From positions 427,845 to 491,844 of the forward strand of contig NZ_JAHKPV010000021.1 of NCBI RefSeq assembly GCF_018860765.1: a stretch of 64,000 bases of DNA, in the 5' to 3' direction. A program made the position numbers and the translations under genes. How positions within the stretch are numbered: position 1 is the first letter of the stretch; each line of letters opens with the position of its first letter. Origin of the DNA: Marinobacter salexigens. Lineage in GTDB: Bacteria > Pseudomonadota > Gammaproteobacteria > Pseudomonadales > Oleiphilaceae. The notes under the pieces are model-generated. The model made no database searches. It worked only from the letters and a program-made list of their open reading frames with translations, and was not told the DNA's origin. Of this stretch, positions 18,258 through 27,699 are shown piece by piece.

Positions 18258-18376
18258 AGGCTCCGCGTCATCCGGGCAATTGCAACAAAAATGTTTTCCC
18301 GTAACCATATAGCTCGAAATTCAATGCAGCAAGCCGGTGCCGGTCTCCGGAACATCTGCAAAATCAGGAATGAACA

Positions 18377-19120
18377 ATGAACGCAAAAGTTGATGAACTT
18401 TCCTTGCCAGAGATTGATGTTGAAGAGTTCCGAAAGGTTGTTCGCAGCCGCAGGTCTGTTCGGCGTTTCACAGATGAGCCCATCCCGGATGCCGTACTTG
18501 AAGACTGCTTGGAGCTGGCCACGTTGGCACCGAACTCCAGCAATCTGCAGCCTTGGGAGTTCTATGTGGTAAAAACACCGGAGCTGCGGGGCAAGCTCGC
18601 AGAAGCCTGCCTTGGCCAGAATGCCGCCACTACCGCACCGGTATTAATCGCGATTGTTGCACGCCCAGATACGTGGCGCAGACATGCCCAACTGGCGTTG
18701 GACGAGTGGCCAAAAGATGAAAAACTGCCTCCTATCGTTGAGAAGTACTATAAAAAAATCGCACCCCTTCACTACAATCAGGGACCGTTCGGGCTTTTGG
18801 GCGCGGCCAAAAAGACCGCAGGGCTGGCTGTGGGCCTAGCTCGCCCAGTTCCCCGCGGGCCTTATTCAGTGAATGAAATGAAGGTGTGGGCAACCAAATC
18901 CACCGCTCTGGCCGCACAAAACCTCATGCTGGCCTTGCGTGCGCACGGTTACGACTCCTGCCCCATGGAAGGAATGGACGAATGTCGAGTAAAGAAACTG
19001 TTGAACCTGCCCTCCAAAGGGCTGGTAACCATGGTATTGGCGGCTGGCCGTCGCGCCGAAAACGGCGTTTATAATAGCCAGTACAGATTCGATCAGAAAA
19101 CTCTGGTTCACTACCTGTAA
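18377..19120 (+). CDS. Nitroreductase-family flavoprotein
   Basis: 247 residues. The FMN-binding start RSRRSVRRFTDEPIP (about 19-33) and LATLAPNSSNLQPWEF (about 49-64) are classic nitroreductase motifs. A C-terminal segment with ALAAQNLMLALRAHGYDSCPMEGMDE closes the fold. It would reduce nitro groups or quinone-like compounds using NAD(P)H; the true substrate is unknown. AGGAATGAACA precedes the ATG. It is divergent from the UDG-like gene and convergent with edd. Confidence 0.85.
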   Translation: MNAKVDELSLPEIDVEEFRKVVRSRRSVRRFTDEPIPDAVLEDCLELATLAPNSSNLQPWEFYVVKTPELRGKLAEACLGQNAATTAPVLIAIVARPDTWRRHAQLALDEWPKDEKLPPIVEKYYKKIAPLHYNQGPFGLLGAAKKTAGLAVGLARPVPRGPYSVNEMKVWATKSTALAAQNLMLALRAHGYDSCPMEGMDECRVKKLLNLPSKGLVTMVLAAGRRAENGVYNSQYRFDQKTLVHYL

Positions 19121-19146
19121 GAAGTCTGTAAGCACTCGGCCCCTGA

Positions 19147-20970
19147 TTAACAGGGGCTGCTAGCACCGAAAACACTGGCGCCCTCTTCCGGCGTGCTCAC
19201 CGCGCGCCGCATCCAGCCAAACAGTTCTCTGCCGTAACCTTGATGGTACCTAGACAAATCTGGCTTAGCTGGCGCGCGCTTTGCAAACTCCGCCTCATCC
19301 ATCACGATCGATAAAACGCCCTTATCGGCATCCAGACAGATCAAATCGCCATCCTGAACCCTTGCAAGTGGACCACCGTCAAGTGCTTCGGGATACACAT
19401 GAATCGCCGCCGGAACCTTGCCTGAAGCGCCAGACATACGGCCATCGGTTACCAAACCAACTTTGTATCCGCGGTCCTGCAACACACCAAGATAGGGTGT
19501 CAGCTTGTGCAGCTCAGGCATGCCGTTTGATCTTGGGCCTTGAAAACGCACAATAACAACGCAGTCCATATCAAGGGCTCCAGCCTCAAACGCAGCTTTT
19601 AACTCGTTTTGATCATTGAATATGACGGCGGGTGCTTCAACTCGATGGTGCTCTGGCGCAACCGCAGATACCTTGATGACACCTCGCCCCAGATTGCCGT
19701 CCAACAACTTTAGGCCACCGTCCCTAGAAAACGGTTCTGTAGCGCTGCTGAGCACATCCGGGCGCAAGCTCTCCCTGAGCGCAGGCTTCCAAACCAGCTT
19801 GCCAGATTCAAGCTCTGGCATTTGGGTATATCGCTCAAGACCATGCCCGACAACCGTCTCGACATCGTTATGCAAAAACCCCTTTTCAAGCAGCTCACGA
19901 ATCAGGAATGGTGTGCCACCTGCCTCATGGAACGCATTTATATCTTCTTCGCCGTTGGGGTAGATTCGGGTCATGGAGGGCACAACGGAGGACAGGTCGG
20001 CGTAATCAGACCAATCAATAATGATGCCTGCGGCGCGGGCGATCGCAACCCAGTGCAACGTATGGTTGGTTGATCCCCCGGTTACCAGAAGCGCAACCAG
20101 TGCGTTGACGATGCTTTTTTCATTCACCATATCACCAAGACCAAGTTCCCCACCTTGGGGCTTGGACAATCGAATAACCTGCTCTGTCGCTGCTCGGGTC
20201 AGTTGTTCTCTCAGTGGTGTGTTCGGATGGATAAACGCGGCGCCCGGCAAGTGCAAGCCCATAACTTCCACCAGAAGCTGGTTACTGTTTGCTGTGCCAT
20301 AGAATGTACAAGTGCCCGGGCTGTGATAGGACCGGCTCTCAGCCTCTAGTAACTCGTCTTTGCCAATTTTTCCCTCTGCATACAATTGCCGGATACGTTG
20401 CTTTTCCTTATTGGGCAGGCCCGACGGCATAGGGCCTGCAGGTACCAGAATACTAGGTAAATAGCCAAAACTAAGCGCGCCAACCAACAACCCCGGAACA
20501 ATCTTGTCACAAATGCCCAATAGCAGTGTGGCATCGAACATGTTGTGACTCAGTGCCACCGCTGTGCTCATGGCAATGGTGTCCCTCGAAAACAGACTGA
20601 GCTCCATCCCCGGCTGTCCCTGAGTCACCCCGTCACACATAGCGGGCGTGCCTCCGGCAAACTGTGCCACGGACCCCATTCCGTGGGCCGCGTCGCGGAT
20701 AACGTCCGGAAACGCCGCATAAGGCTGGTGTGCCGAGAGCATGTCGTTATAGGCAGAAACCATGGCCACATTGGCCTTGTTCATCAGCTTCAGGGTGTCT
20801 TTGTCGCTCTGCCCACAGGCCGCAAAACCGTGGGCGAGATTACCGCAGGAAAGTGTGCTCCGATGGGGAGAACGAGCTTTTAGCTCACTCATACGTTCAA
20901 GGTAATCCTGCCGAGGTGCACGGCTGCGGTCGATGATTCTTTGCGTTACTGCTTGGACAGTCGGGTGCAT
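19147..20970 (-). CDS. edd: Phosphogluconate dehydratase (Entner-Doudoroff)
   Basis: 607 residues, the usual length for Edd of the IlvD/Edd family of iron-sulfur dehydratases. Motifs include [31 protein letters not shown] and [19 protein letters not shown]. It converts 6-phosphogluconate to 2-keto-3-deoxy-6-phosphogluconate, which Eda (23654-24304) then splits. GGAGCTCCACC precedes the ATG. It diverges from gap; the 169-base gap holds HexR-like and GlpR-like sites. Confidence 0.96.
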   Translation of the reverse strand: MHPTVQAVTQRIIDRSRAPRQDYLERMSELKARSPHRSTLSCGNLAHGFAACGQSDKDTLKLMNKANVAMVSAYNDMLSAHQPYAAFPDVIRDAAHGMGSVAQFAGGTPAMCDGVTQGQPGMELSLFSRDTIAMSTAVALSHNMFDATLLLGICDKIVPGLLVGALSFGYLPSILVPAGPMPSGLPNKEKQRIRQLYAEGKIGKDELLEAESRSYHSPGTCTFYGTANSNQLLVEVMGLHLPGAAFIHPNTPLREQLTRAATEQVIRLSKPQGGELGLGDMVNEKSIVNALVALLVTGGSTNHTLHWVAIARAAGIIIDWSDYADLSSVVPSMTRIYPNGEEDINAFHEAGGTPFLIRELLEKGFLHNDVETVVGHGLERYTQMPELESGKLVWKPALRESLRPDVLSSATEPFSRDGGLKLLDGNLGRGVIKVSAVAPEHHRVEAPAVIFNDQNELKAAFEAGALDMDCVVIVRFQGPRSNGMPELHKLTPYLGVLQDRGYKVGLVTDGRMSGASGKVPAAIHVYPEALDGGPLARVQDGDLICLDADKGVLSIVMDEAEFAKRAPAKPDLSRYHQGYGRELFGWMRRAVSTPEEGASVFGASSPC

Positions 20971-20998
20971 GGTGGAGCTCCAGTCTCAAAACTTATGC

Positions 20999-21026
20999 AA
21001 TTACGATAAATACTCCGTAATTTTAC
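20999..21026. promoter_or_regulatory. HexR-like repeats between edd and gap
   Basis: GTAATTTTAC (21017-21026) is an inverted repeat close to the GTAAAATTAC core of gammaproteobacterial HexR operators. A larger repeat, AATTACG at 20999-21005 and CGTAATT at 21016-21022, overlaps it. A related string lies in the zwf-hexR gap (26581-26593). Confidence 0.4.
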
Positions 21027-21053
21027 CTTCTTTTTTTCGCCAAACATCGGCTC

Positions 21054-21073
21054 AATGTTCATATTCGATCATT
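21054..21073. promoter_or_regulatory. GlpR-like operator in the gap promoter region
   Basis: The 20 bases starting AATGTTCATATTCG match the E. coli GlpR consensus WATKYTCGWWWWCGAWMATW (from memory) at 19 of 20 positions. This is the best match I see in the window, although it lies by glycolytic rather than glycerol genes. It is 67 bases upstream of the gap ATG. Confidence 0.5.
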
Positions 21074-21139
21074 ATTTTGCTATATTTACTACACAACAAA
21101 CAAAACTCGAACAAAAACATCTAAATCAGGACTCAGACT

Positions 21140-22144
21140 ATGACAATTCGTATCGCGATCAATGGTTTTGGGCGGATTGGCCGCAACATTCTTCGGGCAC
21201 TTTATGAAAACAACTACCGAGACAAACTTCAGGTCATCGCCATCAATGACCTTGGAGATGCAGAAACCAACGCCCACCTACTCAAATATGACAGTGTACA
21301 CGGGCGGTTTAATGCTGAAGTCAGCCACGATGCGGAATCCATCATCGTAAACGGCGACCGAATTGCCATTACTGCCACCCGCAACCCGGAAGAGCTGCCT
21401 TGGAGCGACCTGAATATTGACGTTGTCTTCGAGTGCACAGGACTCTTCACCAAGCGCGCTAAAGCAGAAGCCCACCTAAAGGCCGGAGCCCGAAAAGTCA
21501 TAATCTCTGCACCAAGTCCCGATGCCGATGCCATGGTCGTCTATGGTGTTAACCACGATGTTCTTACAGCGAAGCACACTATTATTTCGAGTGCCTCCTG
21601 CACAACTAATTGCCTTGCACCGGTTGCTGAAGCCCTTCACACGGCCATTGGTATCGAAAGTGGTTTAATGACGACAATACATTCATACACCAACGATCAG
21701 AATTTGAGCGACGTCTATCACTCTGACCTTTACCGCGCACGTTCTGCAACTCAATCGATGATCCCGACTCAAACCGGCGCTGCAGCAGCAATTGGCAAAA
21801 TTATCCCCGAGCTTTCGGGAAAGCTTGACGGGCTGGCAGTTCGGGTACCAACTATTAACGTATCTTTGGTTGATTTCGGCTTTATCGCAAGTAGAGAAAC
21901 ATCGGTAGAAGAGGTTAATGCAGCGGTAAAAGCTGCCGCAGAATCGAATCCGGTGCTGGGCTACAACCTTGAGAAATTGGTTAGTATTGATTTCAATCAC
22001 AATGCACTCTCTAGTATTTTCGACGCCAACCACACTCGCGTGCTGGGCTGTCATGTAAAAGTCATGGCCTGGTACGATAATGAGTGGGGTTTCTCAAACC
22101 GAATGCTGGACAACGCTCTCGCGCTGATGAAGGCTAGCCAATAG
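21140..22144 (+). CDS. gap: Glyceraldehyde-3-phosphate dehydrogenase, NAD type
   Basis: 334 residues. The N-terminal NAD fold has [10 protein letters not shown], and the active site SASCTTNCL carries the catalytic Cys at about residue 154; [12 protein letters not shown] is near the end. It links triose phosphates to lower glycolysis. It is followed 68 bases later by pykA on the same strand, with a hairpin (22163-22180) but no T-run between, so the two are probably one transcript. Control by both HexR and GlpR is possible from the upstream sites. Confidence 0.96.
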   Translation: MTIRIAINGFGRIGRNILRALYENNYRDKLQVIAINDLGDAETNAHLLKYDSVHGRFNAEVSHDAESIIVNGDRIAITATRNPEELPWSDLNIDVVFECTGLFTKRAKAEAHLKAGARKVIISAPSPDADAMVVYGVNHDVLTAKHTIISSASCTTNCLAPVAEALHTAIGIESGLMTTIHSYTNDQNLSDVYHSDLYRARSATQSMIPTQTGAAAAIGKIIPELSGKLDGLAVRVPTINVSLVDFGFIASRETSVEEVNAAVKAAAESNPVLGYNLEKLVSIDFNHNALSSIFDANHTRVLGCHVKVMAWYDNEWGFSNRMLDNALALMKASQ

Positions 22145-22162
22145 AACCGATCAACCCGCAAT

Positions 22163-22180
22163 CGCCCGCACACGCGGGCG
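22163..22180 (+). other. Intercistronic hairpin gap-pykA
   Basis: CGCCCGC (22163-22169) and GCGGGCG (22174-22180) form a strong stem with a four-base loop. No T-run follows, so it is more likely an mRNA-stability element or partial attenuator than a terminator. Confidence 0.45.
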
Positions 22181-22212
22181 ACATTAACCCGAACAGCAAA
22201 GGGACACGAAAT

Positions 22213-23661
22213 ATGCTCAGGCGTACCAAGATTGTCGCCACCCTCGGCCCCGCCACAGACACACCTGAATCGCTGACTGCCATCATCCGCGCCGGAGTAG
22301 ATGTTACCCGGTTAAACTTTTCCCACGGCAGTGCTGACGAACACTTAGAGCGCGCCAGGCAAGTGCGCAAGGCAGCCGCAGCACAGGGGCGGTTCGTGGC
22401 TATACTTGCCGACCTGCAGGGCCCAAAGCTACGCATTGCACGCTTTGCGGACAACAAAGTCACCCTGAAAACAGGGCAAACCTTCATTCTCGATGCCTCA
22501 ATGGACAAAGAGGCGGGTACGGAAGAACGTGTAGGCATCGACTATGAACAGCTGATTAACGATGTAAAGCCGGGCGACATTCTTGTTCTGGACGACGGTC
22601 GTATCGAAATGGAAGTGCAGTCGGTTGACAGTCACAGCATCACATCTTCGGTTCTGATTGGCGGCCCCCTCTCCAATAATAAAGGCCTCAATAAGCGTGG
22701 TGGCGGGCTTTCCGCCGATGCGTTAACCGAAAAAGACAAGCAGGATATCGTAACGGCGGCACGCCTTGGGGCCGACTATGTGGCTGTTTCGTTTGTCCGC
22801 ACGGCCGAAGATATGCACACCGCTCGCAGGCTGCTTAAAGAAGCCGGCTCTGATGCAGGCTTGGTTGCAAAAATCGAGCGTGCCGAACTAGCCCACGACG
22901 TGACAGCGCTGGATGCAGTTATCGAAGCATCCGACGTTGTGATGGTGGCCCGTGGCGACCTTGCCGTTGAGATCGGTGATGCGGAGCTTGTGGGTGTACA
23001 GAAGCATATTATTGCGCGAGCTCGGGTATTGGATCGCGCAGTGATTACTGCAACCCAGATGATGGAGTCTATGATCACCAGCCCAATGCCGACGCGAGCT
23101 GAAGTGTCCGATGTGGCAAACGCTGTTATGGACTACACAGATGCCGTTATGTTGTCAGCAGAAACAGCGGTTGGTGATTATCCGGTTGAAGCCGTAGAAG
23201 CAATGGTCCGTATATGTATTGGTGCAGAAAAGCACCCTACGATGCACCAATCGAACCATCGCATACACGAAAGCATGGAACACGTAGATGAGGCCATTGC
23301 TTTGTCCGCTATGTATGCAGCCAATCACTTAGACGGTGTCACGGCGATTATTTGTATGACGGAAACAGGCGCAACGCCCAGACTTATGTCCCGAATCAAA
23401 TCTAGCCTACCGATCTTCGCGTACTCTCGGCACCATTCTACGCAGCATCGCGTTGTGATGTATCGCGGCGTTCAAACGGTCCCCTTTGATTCCGCAAAGA
23501 TACCGAACGAGAGAACCAATGCGCTGGCTATTTCCGAACTGGTAAACAGGCAAGCCGTAAGCAAAGGCGATTTAGTGGTCATCACCAAGGGCGACTATGT
23601 AAATGCACAAGGCGGAACAAACACAATGAAGATTGTGCGGGTTGGCTCTGATATCAGCTGA
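22213..23661 (+). CDS. pykA: Pyruvate kinase (PykA type)
   Basis: 482 residues. It starts with [14 protein letters not shown], has the metal and substrate motif [22 protein letters not shown], and [13 protein letters not shown]. The Ala in LSAET rather than LSGET fits the AMP-activated PykA branch of E. coli. It makes ATP and pyruvate from phosphoenolpyruvate. Its stop codon lies inside a perfect palindrome shared with the end of eda, so the two genes overlap by eight bases tail to tail and both proteins end in DIS. Confidence 0.95.
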   Translation: MLRRTKIVATLGPATDTPESLTAIIRAGVDVTRLNFSHGSADEHLERARQVRKAAAAQGRFVAILADLQGPKLRIARFADNKVTLKTGQTFILDASMDKEAGTEERVGIDYEQLINDVKPGDILVLDDGRIEMEVQSVDSHSITSSVLIGGPLSNNKGLNKRGGGLSADALTEKDKQDIVTAARLGADYVAVSFVRTAEDMHTARRLLKEAGSDAGLVAKIERAELAHDVTALDAVIEASDVVMVARGDLAVEIGDAELVGVQKHIIARARVLDRAVITATQMMESMITSPMPTRAEVSDVANAVMDYTDAVMLSAETAVGDYPVEAVEAMVRICIGAEKHPTMHQSNHRIHESMEHVDEAIALSAMYAANHLDGVTAIICMTETGATPRLMSRIKSSLPIFAYSRHHSTQHRVVMYRGVQTVPFDSAKIPNERTNALAISELVNRQAVSKGDLVVITKGDYVNAQGGTNTMKIVRVGSDIS

Positions 23662-24304
23662 TATCACGCAAACTACCCAACGCAATCTCGGTAATCTTAG
23701 CCCAGTCTTTCGCTGCAACAGCATCGTCAGGGGTCAGCCAACTGCCCCCTACGGTTTGCACGTTGTTCAAATCGAGATACCCTCTGGCGGTGTCGCGGCG
23801 AATGCCACCGGTCGGGCAAAAGGCTGCATCCGGAAAAGGGCCACTAAAGGCCTTCAACGCAGGAACGCCTCCGGCTACCTCTGCTGGAAAAAACTTAAAC
23901 TCGCGATAGCCCAAACCATAGCCCAGCATTAGTTCGGAAGCCGTAGACACTCCGGGTAGAAGCGCCGCTTCCGAGGTCAACGCAAAATCAAGCAGCGCTT
24001 TGGTAACGCCGGGGGTGACGATAAATTGTGCACCAGCAGCCTCCGCCTGACGATACTGGGCAATGCAAGTAACCGTGCCAGCACCAACCCAGGCTTCTGG
24101 CAGAGCTTCTCTTACACTTTCTATCGCCCTAAGGCCGTGCTCCGTTCGCAAGGTTATTTCCATTACTCGAATACCGCCCTCGAAGAGCGCCTGACAAAGC
24201 GGGACGGCATCGTCAGGATGCTTGATCGTGATCACAGGCATTATCTGTGAAGCACCCAGAACAGATCTGATGCGCTCGCGGTGAAAGCCGGATACATGAT
24301 TCAT
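23654..24304 (-). CDS. eda: KDPG aldolase (Entner-Doudoroff)
   Basis: 216 residues. Motifs include [14 protein letters not shown] (catalytic Glu), WVGAGTV, and FKFFPAE, whose Lys forms the Schiff base; CPTGGI binds phosphate. It splits 2-keto-3-deoxy-6-phosphogluconate into pyruvate and glyceraldehyde 3-phosphate. I chose the ATG at 24304 because GGAG lies eight bases upstream; an in-frame GTG at 24316 lacks a ribosome site. It is the last gene of zwf-pgl-eda, 38 bases after pgl. Confidence 0.95.
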   Translation of the reverse strand: MNHVSGFHRERIRSVLGASQIMPVITIKHPDDAVPLCQALFEGGIRVMEITLRTEHGLRAIESVREALPEAWVGAGTVTCIAQYRQAEAAGAQFIVTPGVTKALLDFALTSEAALLPGVSTASELMLGYGLGYREFKFFPAEVAGGVPALKAFSGPFPDAAFCPTGGIRRDTARGYLDLNNVQTVGGSWLTPDDAVAAKDWAKITEIALGSLRDIS

Positions 24305-24342
24305 GATTCTCTCCACAGGGACTTAATAGGGCTAACTATGCT

Positions 24343-25062
24343 TTAGGGGCTCCAGTAAACTCGAAGGCCCGATTTAAGGAATCCACGAACCGGCATCTCG
24401 AGCACATCATTCGGTCTACTGCACGCACGCTTTAGTGTTTCTAGCTTGTCGTTACCCTTGAGGTGAAGTGCGATGAAACGAGCCTCCCGCATTAAGGCAT
24501 AGGTAAGTGTAATGCGCTCGTGCGTCTGAGACGGCGGGGTCATGGCCGCCAACGCATCCCGGTTTTTAACATTCATGGCATGCGAAAGCTCGGGGGCGTC
24601 CGGAAATAACGATGCAGTGTGGCCGTCATTCCCCATCCCCAAAACCAGAACATCCAGTGGGCGCATTAGGTTGGTGAGTTCGGTTTCTGCGGCGCCCAAA
24701 CTTTCCTCAGGCGTACTGCCTGATTGCTTGATAGATAAGAACTGTGCCACTGCGGCGTTACTCTGCAACAGATTTTCTTTTACCAACTTGGTATTACTGT
24801 CCTCATGGGTCTCATCCACCCAGCGTTCGTCGACAAGCAAAACGTCTACCCTGCCCCAATCGAGTGTCTTGCGGGACAATGCCTGAAAAAACGGCAAGGG
24901 CGTGGAGCCACCAGACACTGCAAGGCTCGCGCGTTCTGCACTATGAAGGCGGCCTCTCAGGAACTCGGCGACCGTGTCAGCAAGCTGCTGCGCAGCCTCC
25001 TGCGGCGTTTCTGAGAAGTGGGTCTCTATACCAGACGGCAAATCCAATTCAGGCGTCTTCAT
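24343..25062 (-). CDS. pgl: 6-phosphogluconolactonase (DevB type)
   Basis: 239 residues of the DevB/NagB-like family. [16 protein letters not shown] and [19 protein letters not shown] are the family motifs, with [16 protein letters not shown] later. It hydrolyses 6-phosphogluconolactone made by Zwf. The ATG at 25062 is supported by AAGGAG five bases upstream; it starts inside zwf with a 14-base overlap, so translation is likely coupled. Upstream in-frame ATG and GTG codons (25077, 25080) are less likely. Confidence 0.95.
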   Translation of the reverse strand: MKTPELDLPSGIETHFSETPQEAAQQLADTVAEFLRGRLHSAERASLAVSGGSTPLPFFQALSRKTLDWGRVDVLLVDERWVDETHEDSNTKLVKENLLQSNAAVAQFLSIKQSGSTPEESLGAAETELTNLMRPLDVLVLGMGNDGHTASLFPDAPELSHAMNVKNRDALAAMTPPSQTHERITLTYALMREARFIALHLKGNDKLETLKRACSRPNDVLEMPVRGFLKSGLRVYWSP

Positions 25063-26524
25063 ACCAACTCCTTCCATCACGGGTGATCATTGCTATGGAC
25101 GCCACTGGCCCCCAGGTTCCTGCCGCGTATCGCTTAGGCGGATCACCACCATCACTCCAGTTTTGAATAATCCGGTCGACCCAATGCCAGGCATGTTCGA
25201 CTTCGTCACGGCGCACGAACAGGTATTGGTTCCCCTTCATAATTTCCCAGAGTAGGCGTTCATAAGCGTCCGGGATTCGCTCGGATTCAAATGCTTCGGA
25301 GAAGGTAAGCTCCAATGGCCCCTGTCGTAGGCGCATGCCTTTGTGCAAACCTTGGTCCTTGGTGAGTATTTTTAATGACATACCCTCGTCCGGCTGCAAT
25401 CTGATAATCAGCTTATTGTTCGCCAAGTGCTTCTGATCCGGATCAAAGATGTAATGGGGGGCGGGCTTGAAGTGGATAATAATCTGGGACAACTTTTCTG
25501 GGAGGCGCTTGCCGGTACGGATATAAAAAGGCACGCCTGACCAGCGCCAGTTGTCTATTTCCACCTTCAAGGCTACAAAGGTTTCTGTTTCGCTTCTTTT
25601 GTTGGCACCCTCTTCTTCCAGATACCCCGGAACCGGCTTTCCTGTACTGGTTCCTGCTGTGTATTGGCCCCGAACCACATAGGTTTCCATCATATCCGGC
25701 GTAATCCTACGCAGTGCTTTTAGCACTTTCACCTTTTCATCGCGGATACTATCTGCCGACAAGTCCGAGGGAGGGTCCATGGCAATCAGACATAAGAGCT
25801 GCAGCATATGGTTCTGGATCATGTCGCGAATCTGACCCGCTTTGTCGAAATAACCCCAGCGCCCTTCAATTCCCACGCTCTCGGCTACCGTTATTTCCAC
25901 GTGAGATATATGGTTTTGATCCCATTGGGATGCGAACAAGTTATTGGCAAAACGTAACGCAATCAGATTCTGAACTGTTTCCTTACCCAAATAATGGTCA
26001 ATTCGGAACAGCTGGCTTTCTTTATAAACCTCGCCTAATTCATCATTGATAACACGGGACGACTCCAAATCGTGTCCAATTGGCTTTTCGACAACAACCC
26101 GGGTTTTTTCGGTGCAGCAACTGGCAGAACGAAGGTTCCGGGCAATCACGCCGTACATGGCAGGCGGGCTTGCTAAATACACAATAAGTTCGCTGTTCTC
26201 CTCGTCCCTCCAGCTGTTCAACAATCCAAATCCAGCTTCATTATTGAAATCCAGAACCTGATATTCAACCCGCTGCAAGAAGGCTTCGACAACTGAAGGG
26301 TTAAATTCTTCAGGTTTAACGTACTGCTTTAGCCTTTCCCGCAGTTCCTTGCGCACCTCATCTGAGCTGAGTTCCCTGCGGGCAAGCCCCAGTATTCTGC
26401 TGCCATCGGCCAATAAACCAGCTCGTTCAAGTTGGTATAACGCGGGAAACAGCTTACGCTGCGCCAGATCACCCAGAGCACCAAACAACATGATGTCGCA
26501 GCGGGTTGCTATTTTATTGGCCAT
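25049..26524 (-). CDS. zwf: Glucose-6-phosphate 1-dehydrogenase
   Basis: 491 residues. The nucleotide-binding region is [16 protein letters not shown] (about 9-24); the catalytic motif is RIDHYLGKE (about 172-180). It oxidises glucose 6-phosphate to the lactone and starts the Entner-Doudoroff branch. It is first in the operon zwf-pgl-eda, divergent from hexR. The ribosome site GGAGAGAAG is 11 bases from the ATG. A HexR-like element lies about 57-69 bases upstream. Confidence 0.96.
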   Translation of the reverse strand: MANKIATRCDIMLFGALGDLAQRKLFPALYQLERAGLLADGSRILGLARRELSSDEVRKELRERLKQYVKPEEFNPSVVEAFLQRVEYQVLDFNNEAGFGLLNSWRDEENSELIVYLASPPAMYGVIARNLRSASCCTEKTRVVVEKPIGHDLESSRVINDELGEVYKESQLFRIDHYLGKETVQNLIALRFANNLFASQWDQNHISHVEITVAESVGIEGRWGYFDKAGQIRDMIQNHMLQLLCLIAMDPPSDLSADSIRDEKVKVLKALRRITPDMMETYVVRGQYTAGTSTGKPVPGYLEEEGANKRSETETFVALKVEIDNWRWSGVPFYIRTGKRLPEKLSQIIIHFKPAPHYIFDPDQKHLANNKLIIRLQPDEGMSLKILTKDQGLHKGMRLRQGPLELTFSEAFESERIPDAYERLLWEIMKGNQYLFVRRDEVEHAWHWVDRIIQNWSDGGDPPKRYAAGTWGPVASIAMITRDGRSWYEDA

Positions 26525-26580
26525 TGCACGCTTCTCTCCAGTGAGTCAGGCCACGTCTCTGGCCCGCACTCGATATTAAA

Positions 26581-26593
26581 TGTAGTAATTTTA
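26581..26593. promoter_or_regulatory. HexR-like site upstream of zwf
   Basis: TGTAGTAATTTTA resembles the left part of HexR operators (TGTAGTAAAATTACA type) and shares GTAATTTTA with the edd-gap site at 21017. On the minus strand a possible -35/-10 pair for zwf (TTGGAT, 17 bases, CATTAT) lies just upstream of it. Confidence 0.4.
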
Positions 26594-26736
26594 TCCAAAT
26601 AATGGCACTTGAGCTGAATTAATCCAAGGGCAAAACCGTCACATTGATACGTTTACTACCCAAAATACGTTAAAATCCCGCTATAATCATTGGACACTTA
26701 ATAAAAGTTCCATCTAGATTCCAGGGAGTAGCTTTG

Positions 26737-27615
26737 ATGGCCCCGAAACAGGCACATCGTGACGATAATCTGCTAGAGGATATTCAGGCTCGGCTGGACA
26801 CTCTGAACAAATCGGAGCGTAAAGTCGCAGAGGCTATCCTGCGAGACCCAAGCGCAGCTACGCGTTACAGTATTGCTGCTCTGGCAAGAGCCTCAAATGT
26901 CAGCGAGCCCACCGTTAACCGGTTTTGCAGGGGCTTCTCGGCAACAGGCTTTCCGGATTTCAAGATTCGCCTCGCGCAGAGCATTGCCACCGGCACGCCC
27001 TATATCGGCCAAAACATTGAACCTGACGACACGGTTGCTGAGTTTGCAGACAAAATCATGCTAAGCACCATTGCTAATCTGGACAAAGCGCGCCAAGCGT
27101 TGGACCCCAATGCCTTGGCAACTGCAATCGACTATCTAATTCAGGCCAAACAAATCAATTTTTTTGGCATGGGCGGCTCCGCTTCTGTAGCACTGGATGC
27201 GCAGCATAAGTTTTTCCGTTTTAACATTCCCGTTATGTCTTACGATGACGCACTGATGCAAAGAATGGTAGCGGCAGGCGCGAGTGTTGGCGATGTCATC
27301 GTGATGATTTCTTACACCGGGCGAACCAAGGAGACCGTTGAAATTGCGCGCATTGCACGGGATAACGGAGCGACGGTTATTGGCATCACAACCCCAAACT
27401 CGCCACTCGCAGACGTTTGCACCACCGCCTTGGAAATTACGGCACCGGAGGACATCGAGGTGTATATGCCCATGTCGTCCCGAATCATTCATCTAACGGT
27501 CATCGATATTCTGGCTACAGGCGTTACGTTAAAGCGTGGCGCAGACTTTTTAAGCCACCTCAAAAAAATCAAAGACAGCCTAATGCCTACACGTATTCCG
27601 TCCGCTCCCGGTTGA
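26737..27615 (+). CDS. hexR: RpiR-family regulator of central carbon genes
   Basis: 292 residues. The N-terminal RpiR helix-turn-helix (about 1-77) includes [26 protein letters not shown] residues; a SIS sugar-phosphate domain (about 120-260) has [19 protein letters not shown] and [14 protein letters not shown]. HexR binds 2-keto-3-deoxy-6-phosphogluconate in related bacteria. I start it at the ATG 26737, not the TTG at 26734; GGGAG lies upstream, and a perfect -10 box TATAAT at 26682-26687. It is divergent from zwf. Confidence 0.92.
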   Translation: MAPKQAHRDDNLLEDIQARLDTLNKSERKVAEAILRDPSAATRYSIAALARASNVSEPTVNRFCRGFSATGFPDFKIRLAQSIATGTPYIGQNIEPDDTVAEFADKIMLSTIANLDKARQALDPNALATAIDYLIQAKQINFFGMGGSASVALDAQHKFFRFNIPVMSYDDALMQRMVAAGASVGDVIVMISYTGRTKETVEIARIARDNGATVIGITTPNSPLADVCTTALEITAPEDIEVYMPMSSRIIHLTVIDILATGVTLKRGADFLSHLKKIKDSLMPTRIPSAPG

Positions 27616-27642
27616 TAAATTTGTTGCCGTAGGTTATTCAGT

Positions 27643-27687
27643 GCAATAAAAAACCCGAACAAACATGTTGTTCGGGTTTTTTATTGC
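27643..27687. terminator. Bidirectional terminator hexR/ppiD
   Basis: An 18-base perfect stem (27643-27660 with 27670-27687) with a nine-base loop; its A-rich and T-rich outer parts give a T-run in both directions. It serves both convergent genes. Confidence 0.92.
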
Positions 27688-27699
27688 GCTTGCCTTAGA

